DNA of 64,000 nucleotides, taken from assembly GCF_030812775.1 (NCBI RefSeq), contig NZ_JAUSTI010000011.1, positions 1 through 64,000 on the forward strand. The letters run 5' to 3'. Position numbers and translations under genes: made by a program. Source of the DNA: Paenibacillus tundrae (lineage in GTDB: Bacteria; Bacillota; Bacilli; Paenibacillales; Paenibacillaceae). The number at the start of each line of letters is the position of its first letter. The stretch's first letter is position 1. The notes under the pieces were generated by a model, which saw nothing but the letters and a program-made list of their open reading frames with translations, did no database searches and was not told the DNA's origin. This document shows, piece after piece, positions 56,501 to 64,000 of the stretch.

Positions 56501-57139
56501 GTGAAGAACGAAGTTGCTTCTTTCACTGGTAAACAAACCAACATCAATGTTACAGAAGGTGCGACTGGTACAGCAGCAACTGCAGCAACAAATGCTGTAG
56601 TAAAAGCAGAAACTACTAGATTGCAAGCTGACGTAACTGCAGCGCAAACTCTTGTTACTGCATTGCCTGCTGGCACAGTAAAAGATGGCCTGCAAACACG
56701 TTTGACAACAGTTCAAAATGCTATTGATGCAGCGACAGCTGCTGATAAAGCTGTAGCTGATGCAACAGCTGCTGTAGTAAAAGCAGAAGCAAGCAAATTG
56801 CAAGCTGACGTAACTGCAGCGCAACCACTTGTTACAACATTGCCTGCTGGCACAGTAAAAGATGGTCTTCAAACTCGTTTGAGTGAAGTTTCTGCTGTAA
56901 TTGCAGCAAAAGCTACAGCACAAACTGCAATCGATGCAGCTCAAGCTGAAGTTGATGGAGCAGTTGTAGGTACTGGATCAGGTCAATATGCTGCTGCTGA
57001 TATTGCTGATTACCAAACTGCAATCGATACGGCTCAAGCTGTGGTAGATAACGTGAATTCCACATCAACTCAAGTAACTGCAGCAACTACTGCTTTGGCA
57101 ACTGCTACTAGCACTTTTGCAGCAACAGTAAATCCTTAA
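53573..57139 (+). CDS. S-layer protein with N-terminal SLH domains
   Basis: 1188 aa from ATG 53573. Signal peptide MKKILSVALSTAMAFSMFAS (cleaved near VAFG-DT). SLH domains lie at about 30-195; only the first has the canonical TRAE, the others show TVSE and SREL. Then ~8 Ig-like (SbsA-type) units with D-x-T-x-P/K-V...V-x-V-x-F-S-E (for example VTLTFSEEVDPETL). The C-terminal ~190 residues are Ala/Thr-rich helices with a duplicated 59-residue unit. Codon choice is strongly biased, as in highly expressed genes. It probably forms the surface lattice on pyruvylated wall polymer. An upstream in-frame ATG 53501 has its own SD and would add 24 residues. Confidence 0.95.
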   Translation: MKKILSVALSTAMAFSMFASVAFGDTAVSPQQKFDALKAKGIFNGYPDGTAGLEKDMTRAEFAKVITKLLGLKEITGQLSYTDKNYTAKNWAVPYIEAVTAAGIMEGKNVEKKIFDFNGKVTVSEMATILTRALDLEIPAETNNNAPEWAKGYVQAAINAGFLDANANFAGNASRELLVGAAYVIDEAQNLKVSSYTVSEAGKVVEFKISDGETVKVTLDKALEANKETEVKFTYKDKEFTEKVTYVVTTATKVEKVSAANLKEVTVNFDGTVDEDTATDISNYSLKSGKAIESATLSEDKKSVTVELVGTLNNNKVDFLNVSNVKAGNVVVSAKDVEFSISDNELPEVESVKSLGTKSVKVVFSEPVQLPAQGNFELDGKAYFGKITQPTLRTVVLTPYSTSALTVGDHKLTVVGVKDYAGFVSLTSSHDITVVEDKEAPTITAATATLESVTLTFSEEVDPETLDSGNVYWKSGTDKIKATGTPKALADNKYKFTFDKANALPTGAVLIYVEGVKDYSGNQIAKDTSVTVNAEIDQTRPEVRKAEALNARQIQVTFSKTLLLDSVKEVKNYNVTDKDGKVVAVKDANLSGKDNNVITIDLYTDLSTGDNTVTIKNIKDNTRLGNTMLDYSGKVSKADVTTPKLDSKLVSLTNKTVIVGFDKKMDPATLADYSNYHVQINGERVTLTPELADITVLNDSKAVSIKFVETYKNQSVVFAAGDSTTQRNVQSLFVLGVKDTAGNLLKQFVDNSGLNVIPTTADITVGLATYDTDYDANKKAALTAQNTIQVKLSSSVTSAPKNAFSVKSTVGGVTTDVAIKEVVLDGTSVVKLVLDKDYGTDASTLNVTVDVNRLVTLAGTTTSAPQQSTAVLDKVAPVVKPNVTGYQNLQVTGTNIKVDFSEVIKLDAAANETLLAKDFEVVRYFDNKKLVAGNDYTVEVGTDFVTIKLTDAASRTVDTKYTVNFTGSKYLTDDTDVKNEVASFTGKQTNINVTEGATGTAATAATNAVVKAETTRLQADVTAAQTLVTALPAGTVKDGLQTRLTTVQNAIDAATAADKAVADATAAVVKAEASKLQADVTAAQPLVTTLPAGTVKDGLQTRLSEVSAVIAAKATAQTAIDAAQAEVDGAVVGTGSGQYAAADIADYQTAIDTAQAVVDNVNSTSTQVTAATTALATATSTFAATVNP
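56596..56890 (+). repeat. duplicated ~177 bp unit inside the S-layer gene
   Basis: GTAGTAAAAGCAGAA begins both units (56596 and 56773). Each contains TTGCAAGCTGACGTAACTGC and GCTGGCACAGTAAAAGATGG. It encodes a 59-residue helical repeat (VVKAE...LQADVTAAQ...LPAGTVKDGLQTRL). Confidence 0.85.
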
Positions 57140-57153
57140 TTAATAAAGTTAGT

Positions 57154-57187
57154 AAAAAAGGTCAACCAACTTTGGTTGGCCTTTTTC
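57154..57187 (+). terminator. terminator of the S-layer gene
   Basis: AAAAAAGGTCAACCAAC pairs with TTGGTTGGCCTTTTT around a short loop. The region 57188-57616 then has no gene or convincing promoter. Confidence 0.92.
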
Positions 57188-57628
57188 TATTTGGAAATGA
57201 ACCATTATAAATATTGATTCAACTACAATAGAAGGAACAAAAGAGAAGATAATAAAAATTATTGAGACCCATTAATTAAAGAAGAATATTGTTTTAAACT
57301 ATTGCTTGCCTCTCTTGGTTGTGCTAGATGAAAATGCATAGATTAATTTATCTATACGGGAAGCTCAGCTATGAGTAAGCTTCTGAAAATTAAAGATAAG
57401 CTTGATGATGTTTGATTCGCGTTAATATTTTATGAAATAGTGTTATGGTAAAGTGAATTTGATGGATTAGAAATAGAGAGAAGGCTAGTAACTTTTACAC
57501 GAAGGATTTAATAAAATAATTGATTCCTCAAACGTATTTATTCTTTTAAATCAAACAACATCGTAACTTTCTCACTCTCTCTAACGTTTATACTATAAAG
57601 CAACAAGCAACTTATGGGAGGTTTGGAA

Positions 57629-60244
57629 GTGGAGCAAAGGAAAGTTTTAGTGAGTCTTTTGGCGAGTGCCTTGGTTTTGAGTTCAACTGCTGGAATTACA
57701 GCAGCAGCGAATACTGGTAATAATACTGATAAAACAACTACCAATAGTTCCAATACTACATCTAGTAAACCAGCATCAGAGAACAAGGTAGTACATACGC
57801 TAGGGAACTTGTCCCCTGTGAAGGTAACTGCACGTAGTTCAGTTAGATTAACTGACGTAAACATTCTCTCTCAAGATGATGGTAATGTGGTTACGTACAC
57901 ACTGACATATAAGAATAATGATAGCAAACCATTAATGATGCTTGATTACTGGAGCAAAGTGAAAACAAAAGGTGGAACTAGCTTCTCCCCCAAATTAATA
58001 GCTAAGGATCAAGAAAAGAAAACTGTCGCTGCTGGATCAAGTGTAGACCTAACCTATACAATGAAGGTTGGACGCGAAGTAAAGCTTAGTGATCTGAACT
58101 TCCTGATCGTAAAGTGGGATTTCAGTAAGCCTAACTATGAAAGTACACTCGGGAAATTTAATGTTCCTGCATCCTATAGCATTACAACACCTGTTGGTAA
58201 AACAAAAACAGTTCGTCTGAGTGACTCATCTGTAAAAGTGAAGGTATCAGGTATCAAAATTTTCCCTGGGGAAAACAAGAATCAATATGTCAAAGTCGGT
58301 GTTAACCTCAATAATATCAGTTATAAATTACTTGAAAACCCAAATATTAAGTGGATTTTGCGCACTCCAAGTGGAACCAATTATCCTTTAACTCCAGATA
58401 AAGATAGCGCAAGTATTAGTATTCAAGCTCAAGCGAACAAGACGCTTAGTTTGATGGCATCCTTACCTACATCGGTAAAGTTATTAAAATCAGAACTACT
58501 ACTGGTGGAAGAACAGGGTGAAGAGAAGACAGTACTGCCTGTAGCAGCACTTCAACTACCAGAAGCAAGCACGTCAAAAGTAGAAACCACAGAAAATGAA
58601 CCTAACATCATCTCTGTTGAAGGTCAAAGACTGTCAACGTTGCTTGAATCCGCGAAAATACGTGTAAATGACAGCGACTATGATTTAAATATGCAGTTTG
58701 TATTGAAAAACGAAGGTAAGAAGGCTATTAAAGTGCCTACTTACACCTTCGAAATTCGTACTGAGGATGGTACCGTTTATCCTATTGATACGAAAGCATT
58801 AGATTCGTTGAAGTTGAATCCAGGAGATATCAAGACGATTAAATTGAATACGACGATTCAAGGAATTGGTGATGTAAGTCAAATTAAGTTATATGTAATG
58901 AGTCCTTTAGACAAGAACGAGACTACTGAAAATACGAGTCCGTCTAATCCGTTTGTATTTTCTTACCCTGTTGGAGTCTATGCTATCCCAGAGTCTATAT
59001 CAAGTGGGGACGGTCTAACAACGGAAACCGTGATTAAGAACAATAAAGGCACGTTTGGTGTATCTTTGGGATCGTTACAACGTTTACCTTGGCTAGATAG
59101 TGATATAGTTGCGGCAAAAGTTACGATTCGTAATGCTGGGACTAAAACAGTACAGCTTCCAGAGCTTGAAGCGATGTTTACGATTGATTCCGCTCAAATC
59201 GACGGAGATAAGAAACTAATCTACACTCAGAACGGAAAGCTCCTTGGGGCGGGTATGAGTACCGAAGCTTACCTATTGACGAAGATACCTTCTGAACTGC
59301 GTATGGGACGTTTAGAGGTGAGTCTGAATGAGAAGATAAGTGAAGAAGAAACGAATGAGTGGATTACTCTTAACACATCTGGATTGATTCAACCGGTATC
59401 ATACGTTGGAGCTGGCAAGACTTACACAACTGGAGCTACGGATAAAGAGACTGAAATGAGTGTACGTAGAACAATCCGTTATCCTGGAACATCTTCAGAT
59501 ACTGTATATACTGAGTTTGAGATGACCAATAAATCACTCCGTCAGAATGGAATTGGCAAATTAGTAGGTTACTTTAAAACGTCAGATGGTCAGTATTACA
59601 AAGCAACGTCTAAGCAATCCGAACGTTCTCCTGGGCCGGGTCAGAAGTCAATTGTTACGTTCTCGGTTAAACTGCCGAAGTCAGTTACATTCTCAGATTT
59701 GCGTCTGCTTGTAGGTGAAGGTATTGCGGATAGCAAGTTTGTTACTGGTGACGGAGAAGCTACCGCTTATGTGAATGCAATGGCATTCGAGGTACCGCCT
59801 ACTACTATAAGTGTTCAAGGTAACTTTACTAATATTGATCTTTATCCGTATGCATTAACTGCTAACAGCGTACGTGCTTATCTGGTGGGCAGCAATTCTG
59901 TACAAGTCGACATGAATTACACACTAGATCGCAGTGAAGAGATCGAGATGGCTGAGTACGAACACAAATGGATTCTTACCTTTACTGCTCAGAATGGGAA
60001 AGTATTTGAGAAAGAACTGACTCCAGGAACAGATGTGAAAGTAGGAAACAATCAGACATTAAGTTGGAGTGTAGAGGATAGCTTCTTCGAAAAATTAAGA
60101 GGCGGCTCTTATCGTTTAGCTTTGTATGATCAGTTCCAGGGACAACGTTTGCTTCTTGCTGAACAAGCTTATGGATATGATGTATCCAAGCTACCGAAAG
60201 AAGAACCTGAAACACCTGTGGTCCCTGAGGGTGGGGTTGAATAA
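57629..60244 (+). CDS. large secreted protein of unknown function
   Basis: 871 aa from GTG 57629, 6 nt after GGAGGT; ATG 57614 lies before that SD. Signal peptide MEQRKVLVSLLASALVLSST with cleavage near ITAAA. A Thr/Ser/Asn-rich linker follows, then repeated beta-sandwich-like modules with similar phrases (RLTDVNILSQDDGNVVTYTL; KIRVNDSDYDLNMQFVLKN; VAAKVTIRNAGTKTVQLPEL). No SLH, LPxTG or membrane anchor, so it may be released or bound through other surface proteins. No family recognised. It sits between an S-layer gene and another small secreted protein. Confidence 0.8.
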   Translation: MEQRKVLVSLLASALVLSSTAGITAAANTGNNTDKTTTNSSNTTSSKPASENKVVHTLGNLSPVKVTARSSVRLTDVNILSQDDGNVVTYTLTYKNNDSKPLMMLDYWSKVKTKGGTSFSPKLIAKDQEKKTVAAGSSVDLTYTMKVGREVKLSDLNFLIVKWDFSKPNYESTLGKFNVPASYSITTPVGKTKTVRLSDSSVKVKVSGIKIFPGENKNQYVKVGVNLNNISYKLLENPNIKWILRTPSGTNYPLTPDKDSASISIQAQANKTLSLMASLPTSVKLLKSELLLVEEQGEEKTVLPVAALQLPEASTSKVETTENEPNIISVEGQRLSTLLESAKIRVNDSDYDLNMQFVLKNEGKKAIKVPTYTFEIRTEDGTVYPIDTKALDSLKLNPGDIKTIKLNTTIQGIGDVSQIKLYVMSPLDKNETTENTSPSNPFVFSYPVGVYAIPESISSGDGLTTETVIKNNKGTFGVSLGSLQRLPWLDSDIVAAKVTIRNAGTKTVQLPELEAMFTIDSAQIDGDKKLIYTQNGKLLGAGMSTEAYLLTKIPSELRMGRLEVSLNEKISEEETNEWITLNTSGLIQPVSYVGAGKTYTTGATDKETEMSVRRTIRYPGTSSDTVYTEFEMTNKSLRQNGIGKLVGYFKTSDGQYYKATSKQSERSPGPGQKSIVTFSVKLPKSVTFSDLRLLVGEGIADSKFVTGDGEATAYVNAMAFEVPPTTISVQGNFTNIDLYPYALTANSVRAYLVGSNSVQVDMNYTLDRSEEIEMAEYEHKWILTFTAQNGKVFEKELTPGTDVKVGNNQTLSWSVEDSFFEKLRGGSYRLALYDQFQGQRLLLAEQAYGYDVSKLPKEEPETPVVPEGGVE

Positions 60245-60307
60245 GGTAATAAAACAAAGTTACTTGTATTAAGAGATTTTAGTTATCAATTGCCAAGCAG
60301 GCATCTC

Positions 60308-60342
60308 AAACCTCGTCTCTAGTGTAACGGAGACGAGGTTTT
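60308..60342 (+). terminator. terminator after the 871-aa secreted protein gene
   Basis: AAACCTCGTCTC pairs with GAGACGAGGTTTT. Confidence 0.85.
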
Positions 60343-60411
60343 GCTTGTCGCATCGCGCTTTTTTCTCTATAGTAAATATTAGATAGATTACCAGAGGAGG
60401 AACATAGACAG

Positions 60412-61011
60412 ATGAAACCTTATATGAAAGTATCCCTGGCGGCGCTCGCGATTGGTGTTGGCGTGTGGGTTGGGTCGGTATACAGCAACACGGCAATTGG
60501 TGCAGGAACAAGTCAGCCGGGAACAGCAGATGATCCCGTGGTGACCAAAAGTTATGTAGATCAGCAAATTCAGCAAGCCTTGGGCGGTAAAATTCCGACA
60601 GGTGGAAATACAAGTAGTGGTGATAACAGCAACGCTGGTTCAGGCAATACAGGTGGGGCGGGTACAGGTTCTACTACACCTTCTACAGGTAGCACAGGTG
60701 GAGATACGACGCTTCCTCCATTAGTATCCGGTGCTTCGGAATCATTGGAGATTGTGATGGTGAAGCCGGGTCAACAGCTTATCGGTGCAACTGGCGCGGA
60801 GTTCATTGTACGTAGCGGTAAAGCTGTGATCGTCAGCGAGGGTACGAATGGTGTAGCCGATCTGACGGACGGGGTAGACCTGACGAATGGTCAAGAGGCG
60901 CCGACTAATCATCTGCTTTCTTTTCCAAAGGATGGTCGTGGCATTGCCGTTCTTGACGGTAACAAATACAGCCTGACTGTAATGGTACGCGGCGGATATA
61001 CTCTGAAATAG
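60412..61011 (+). CDS. small exported or membrane-anchored protein
   Basis: 199 aa. The N-terminal helix (about 6-24, VSLAALAIGVGVWVGSVYS) could be a signal peptide or anchor. VVTKSYVDQQIQQAL (about 43-57) is followed by a Gly/Ser/Thr-rich linker (~60-105) and a compact C-terminal domain (~110-199) with VMVKPGQQLIGATGAEFIVR and NHLLSFPKDGRGI. ATG 60412 follows CAGAGGAGGAACATAGACAG. I do not know the family's function; the linker-plus-domain design suggests a surface or peptidoglycan-associated protein. Confidence 0.75.
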   Translation: MKPYMKVSLAALAIGVGVWVGSVYSNTAIGAGTSQPGTADDPVVTKSYVDQQIQQALGGKIPTGGNTSSGDNSNAGSGNTGGAGTGSTTPSTGSTGGDTTLPPLVSGASESLEIVMVKPGQQLIGATGAEFIVRSGKAVIVSEGTNGVADLTDGVDLTNGQEAPTNHLLSFPKDGRGIAVLDGNKYSLTVMVRGGYTLK

Positions 61012-61159
61012 ATTGTGCATAAGTAGTAGCAATTATTCATGATTATGTATAAACGATTGCGCAGATTAACCAGTTCTAACAAACATTTATACGGCTAGCC
61101 AGCCTGCTTCTGGATCAATCTATACCTGTAAACAACCAATAACCGGAGGTGCAGGAACG

Positions 61160-61435
61160 ATGGCTAGAAGCAACCGCAAAGTGGTACCGGAAAGTCGACA
61201 AATGCTGGATCAGATGAAGTATGAAATTGCAGCGGAGTTTGGTCTGAATGTGGGGTATGGCGGTAGAGGTAGTCTTGCTGGTGCAGATACTGAATTTGGT
61301 TCTGAGCTAGGTGAGATCAATCATTCTTATGGTCAATACAAAGGCTGGGGACATCTGACTTCCCGTGAGAACGGATCGGTGGGTGGAGAGATCACCAAAA
61401 GGCTGATTCGCCAAGCAGAGCAGCACTTATTATAG
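61160..61435 (+). CDS. alpha/beta-type small acid-soluble spore protein
   Basis: 91 aa. [14 protein letters not shown] (residues about 16-29) contains the GPR protease site (E-I-A-x-E-F-G), and [20 protein letters not shown] (about 66-85) is the second SASP block. Alpha/beta SASPs coat spore DNA and protect it. An insertion between the two blocks ([20 protein letters not shown]) makes it longer than the usual 60-75 aa. ATG 61160 follows CCGGAGGTGCAGGAACG. Expected sigma-G control not located. Confidence 0.92.
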   Translation: MARSNRKVVPESRQMLDQMKYEIAAEFGLNVGYGGRGSLAGADTEFGSELGEINHSYGQYKGWGHLTSRENGSVGGEITKRLIRQAEQHLL

Positions 61436-61457
61436 ATTTTCTTTCATATCGCGTAGT

Positions 61458-61486
61458 TTGACACTACTTGACAAATACGATAAGAT
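61458..61486 (+). promoter_or_regulatory. sigma-A promoter upstream of metK
   Basis: Perfect -35 TTGACA (61458-61463), 17 bp, TAAGAT (61481-61486). A second TTGACA lies at 61468-61473. Transcription would start about 61493, directly before the terminator-like hairpin. Confidence 0.65.
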
Positions 61487-61503
61487 GACTGTTAGGTATG
61501 CAA

Positions 61504-61537
61504 CCTTTTCCATGGTAGGAGAAGGTTGATTTTTTAT
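61504..61537 (+). terminator. terminator/attenuator between SASP gene and metK
   Basis: AACCTTTTCC-ATGGTA-GGAGAAGGTT followed by GATTTTTTA. It ends the SASP transcript, but because it lies after the metK promoter it may also act as an attenuator. Confidence 0.8.
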
Positions 61538-61690
61538 TGGGGCAATTACCTGAGAAATCCTTATCTTCGTAACGGAGGACCATCCGTCCTCATTCCGACT
61601 GGAAAGCTTCGAGGGTACAGTGAACGAACCACCGTAAATGTTTTGTTCGGGCAATCGCCATACTACTCGTTATGGGAGGTTGAAACTTCA

Positions 61691-62893
61691 ATGTCTATTA
61701 AAGGCCGGCATCTATTCACATCGGAGTCTGTAACTGAAGGACATCCGGATAAAATTTGCGATCAGATTTCGGACGCCGTGTTGGACGCGTTCCTTGCGAA
61801 CGATCCTAACGCTCGTGTGGCGTGCGAAGTTTCCGTAGCTACAGGTCTTGTACTTGTCATCGGTGAGATCAGTTCAGCGTCTGAATACGTGGACATTCCG
61901 TCCATCGTTCGTAATACGATTAAGGATATCGGATACACACGTGCGAAGTTCGGTTTTGATTATAACACTTGTGCCGTACTGACTTCTCTGAACGAGCAGT
62001 CTGCTGATATCGCACAGGGCGTAAACGCAGCTCTTGAGCACCGTGATCCAGAGCAAGTTGCGCGCGAAACAGAAAATATTGGTGCTGGTGACCAAGGTCT
62101 GATGTTCGGTTTTGCTACGAATGAAACACCTGAGCTCATGCCTTTGCCAATCGCACTATCCCACCGTATCGCACGCCGTCTGGCTGAAGTGCGTAAAGAT
62201 GGTACATTAGAATACCTTCGTCCAGATGGTAAAACTCAAGTAACGATCGAATACGACGGCGACAAGCCAGTTCGTGTGGACACGATCGTTGTATCTACGC
62301 AGCATGCGGAAGAAACGACGCTTGAGCAGATTCAAAAGGATATCAAAGAACATGTTATCTTGCCTGTTGTTCCAGCTGAATTGCTGGATGAGCAGACTAA
62401 ATATTTCATCAACCCAACAGGACGTTTCGTTATTGGCGGACCTCAGGGAGATGCAGGTCTGACTGGGCGTAAAATCATCGTAGATACCTACGGCGGTTAT
62501 GCACGTCACGGCGGCGGTGCGTTCTCTGGTAAAGATCCAACAAAAGTAGACCGTTCTGCTGCATATGCAGCTCGTTACGTGGCGAAAAACCTCGTAGCAG
62601 CAGGTCTTGCAGACAAAGTAGAAATCCAGCTCGCTTACGCGATTGGTGTAGCCAATCCGGTATCGATCAACGTAGATACATACGGAACAGGCAAAGTCAG
62701 CGAAGAGAAATTGGTTGAGCTTGTACGTAACAACTTCGATCTTCGTCCGGCTGGCATCATCCGTATGCTGGATCTTCGTCGCCCAATCTACAAACAAACT
62801 GCTGCTTACGGTCACTTCGGCCGTACAGATTTGGATGTACCTTGGGAGCAAGTGGACAAAGCAGACCTTTTGAAATCTCAAGCAGGTCTGTAA
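61691..62893 (+). CDS. metK: S-adenosylmethionine synthetase
   Basis: 400 aa from ATG 61691, after GGGAGGTTGAAACTTCA; the open frame runs 55 codons further upstream but through the leader. ATP/Mg site [18 protein letters not shown] (about residues 17-34), [10 protein letters not shown] (about 118-127), and [19 protein letters not shown] (about 274-292). It makes SAM from Met and ATP. The leader lacks the S-box (SAM-I) motif that controls metK in B. subtilis; it has a promoter-proximal hairpin instead. Confidence 0.98.
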   Translation: MSIKGRHLFTSESVTEGHPDKICDQISDAVLDAFLANDPNARVACEVSVATGLVLVIGEISSASEYVDIPSIVRNTIKDIGYTRAKFGFDYNTCAVLTSLNEQSADIAQGVNAALEHRDPEQVARETENIGAGDQGLMFGFATNETPELMPLPIALSHRIARRLAEVRKDGTLEYLRPDGKTQVTIEYDGDKPVRVDTIVVSTQHAEETTLEQIQKDIKEHVILPVVPAELLDEQTKYFINPTGRFVIGGPQGDAGLTGRKIIVDTYGGYARHGGGAFSGKDPTKVDRSAAYAARYVAKNLVAAGLADKVEIQLAYAIGVANPVSINVDTYGTGKVSEEKLVELVRNNFDLRPAGIIRMLDLRRPIYKQTAAYGHFGRTDLDVPWEQVDKADLLKSQAGL

Positions 62894-62913
62894 GTCGTAT
62901 TAGTTTGCTAATC

Positions 62914-62955
62914 AAAGAGCCTTAGTCCTCTAAAAGGATTAGGGCTCTTTCTATT
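62914..62955 (+). terminator. terminator of metK
   Basis: AAAGAGCCTTAGTCCT (62914-62929) pairs with AGGATTAGGGCTCTTT (62935-62950). Confidence 0.93.
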
Positions 62956-63097
62956 TAGAGAGTGCTCTAATCCTTTATCTTTACTTGCTTTATTTTCCAT
63001 ATCACTAAAAGAAATCTCTGTTAAATCCGATATACAGAATAAGGTCTGTATAATGAAGATGTAGGTCAATTTGATTCGGATAAGGAGGAATAAGACG

Positions 63098-64000
63098 GTG
63101 AGTACAACAAGATTGGCTCGTAAAGGTATCATTTTTCTACTTGTTTTATTGTTGACTGTTCAGGGCAGTTTAGGGTTCTTGAGTAATAACAATAAGGCAT
63201 ATGCAGCAGAAGATGATCCGCGTTGGGAAGAGATATTATTTGAATCAACCGTTCCAGCAGTGAACGCTGTGGACGTAGATGGTAAGGAATCTTTAGTGAT
63301 TAACTTCAAAGAAGCGGTTCGAAAGGGGAATTCCGACTTAAAGCTGTACATTGATCGTTATCAAGATAGTGTACCAGAAGAGGTAATCGTCGTTAATAGT
63401 GAAAATATTCTAATTGGAGATCCTTCTTCTGACCCGGCAGTTCCTGCTAGTAGTACGGGAACCGGAACACAGGTAACAATTAAACACAAAGAATTACCCG
63501 GTGGTACATATTATGTAATGTATGATGCAGGTGCTTTTGTTACGGTAGCTAATAATCAAGGCATAGGCTCTCCTTCATCGGGGCTATGGAAGTTTACGAC
63601 TAAAGGGATAGGTACAGCAAAACCAACAGCATTTTCCCCTCTGAAAGGTGCCAGCTCCGTTCCTCTTGCTTCCAATATTCAACTTACCTACAGTGAAGCA
63701 ATTAAGGCAGGCGCAGGTGAAATTCAGATTATGCTGGGAAATAACGTATTCGAAAGGTTCAATGTCAAAGATACCAATCGAGTTCATATTAATGGTAGCT
63801 CTATCACAATTACACCATCCAATAATTTCGAGAATAAGGGTACATACTCAGTTGTTGTTCCAGAAGGTGCACTACGAGATGTTAGACAAGGTAATGACGT
63901 ATCAGCAATTGCACAAGGGGAATGGAGCTTTACAGCGTTTCAATCTGATCCTACTGCATTGACAGTAACGACCTTGTCTCCAGCTAATGGAGCCAGTGGC
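63098..64000 (+). CDS. secreted Ig-like (Big_5/SbsA-type) surface protein, truncated by the window end
   Basis: At least 301 codons, open at the right edge. GTG 63098 lies 9 nt after AAGGAGGAA. The signal peptide MSTTRLARKGIIFLLVLLLT...ends near AYA-AEDD (about residue 36). Two Ig-like units can be seen, the second opening with FSPLKGASSVPLASNIQLTY (about 178-197) and closing with GTYSVVVPEGALRDV; this P-x-x-G-A-x-x-V-P...L-T-x-S-E-x-I pattern is the Big_5 domain. A third begins at LSPANGASG. SLH or other anchoring domains may lie beyond the window. TATAAT at 63049-63054 may be its -10. Confidence 0.85.
   Translation, partial: MSTTRLARKGIIFLLVLLLTVQGSLGFLSNNNKAYAAEDDPRWEEILFESTVPAVNAVDVDGKESLVINFKEAVRKGNSDLKLYIDRYQDSVPEEVIVVNSENILIGDPSSDPAVPASSTGTGTQVTIKHKELPGGTYYVMYDAGAFVTVANNQGIGSPSSGLWKFTTKGIGTAKPTAFSPLKGASSVPLASNIQLTYSEAIKAGAGEIQIMLGNNVFERFNVKDTNRVHINGSSITITPSNNFENKGTYSVVVPEGALRDVRQGNDVSAIAQGEWSFTAFQSDPTALTVTTLSPANGASG

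Noticed and set aside
61436..61690. SAM-I (S-box) riboswitch before metK
   Set aside because: The conserved S-box core motifs are absent; only a simple terminator-like hairpin and a short stem are visible.

Overview
The window reads as a chromosomal segment of a spore-forming, flagellated, S-layered Firmicute, most likely a Paenibacillus. I base this on the Bacillus subtilis-like order prfA-prmC-...-spoIIR-tsaC(ywlC)-mntP-ywlE-ywlG-glyA-upp-mnaA-atp operon-ywzB-murA-spoIID-spoIIQ-spoIIID-mbl-flhO-flhP-fabZ. To this is joined a CsaB/TagA/TagO secondary-cell-wall-polymer locus followed by giant SLH-domain surface proteins, which is typical of Paenibacillus. Nearly all genes are on the + strand. 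I see no rRNA, tRNA, CRISPR array, transposase or phage gene.

Layout. 0-6.5 kb: accessory genes (HTH/TPR regulator, Spo0E-like phosphatase, small membrane protein, GNAT, YchF, SUKH-like protein, lipoprotein, VOC protein). 6.9-11.7 kb: prfA, prmC and a tandem pair of RodA/FtsW/SpoVE-like membrane proteins. 11.7-21.8 kb: spoIIR, TsaC, MntP, YwlE, a ZTP riboswitch leading into ywlG and glyA, then upp and mnaA. 22-29.5 kb: the complete F1Fo ATP synthase operon with atpZ and atpI. 30-39.7 kb: ywzB, murA, spoIID, spoIIQ, spoIIID, mbl and two flagellar rod/hook proteins plus an EpuA-like protein. 40-42.5 kb: fabZ and a phosphohexomutase. 42.8-48.3 kb: DUF5693-like membrane protein, csaB, tagA, tagO. 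48.5-64 kb: two S-layer/SLH proteins (SLH at the C-terminus in one, at the N-terminus in the other), other secreted proteins, a spore SASP, metK, and a secreted protein cut by the window end.

How the genes fit together. TagO, TagA and MnaA can make the linkage unit of a wall polymer, CsaB pyruvylates that polymer, and pyruvylated polymer is the ligand for the SLH domains of the surface proteins next door. SpoIIR, SpoIID, SpoIIQ, SpoIIID, Spo0E and SASP belong to sporulation; the ZTP riboswitch ties glyA to the folate/purine one-carbon state.

The most unusual content is between the genes. (i) Seven copies, in both orientations, of a 130-190 bp imperfect-palindrome element (family A) whose long stem is kept by compensatory base changes. 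(ii) Two distant, mutually inverted copies of a 193 bp element (family C) built from four 7-mers with exactly the same 50/86/50 bp spacing. (iii) A degenerate pair (family B) on either side of spoIIR. (iv) A 39 bp tandem-repeat block. I recognise none of these as a named family. Functions given for genes come from recognised motifs and gene order, not from database searches.
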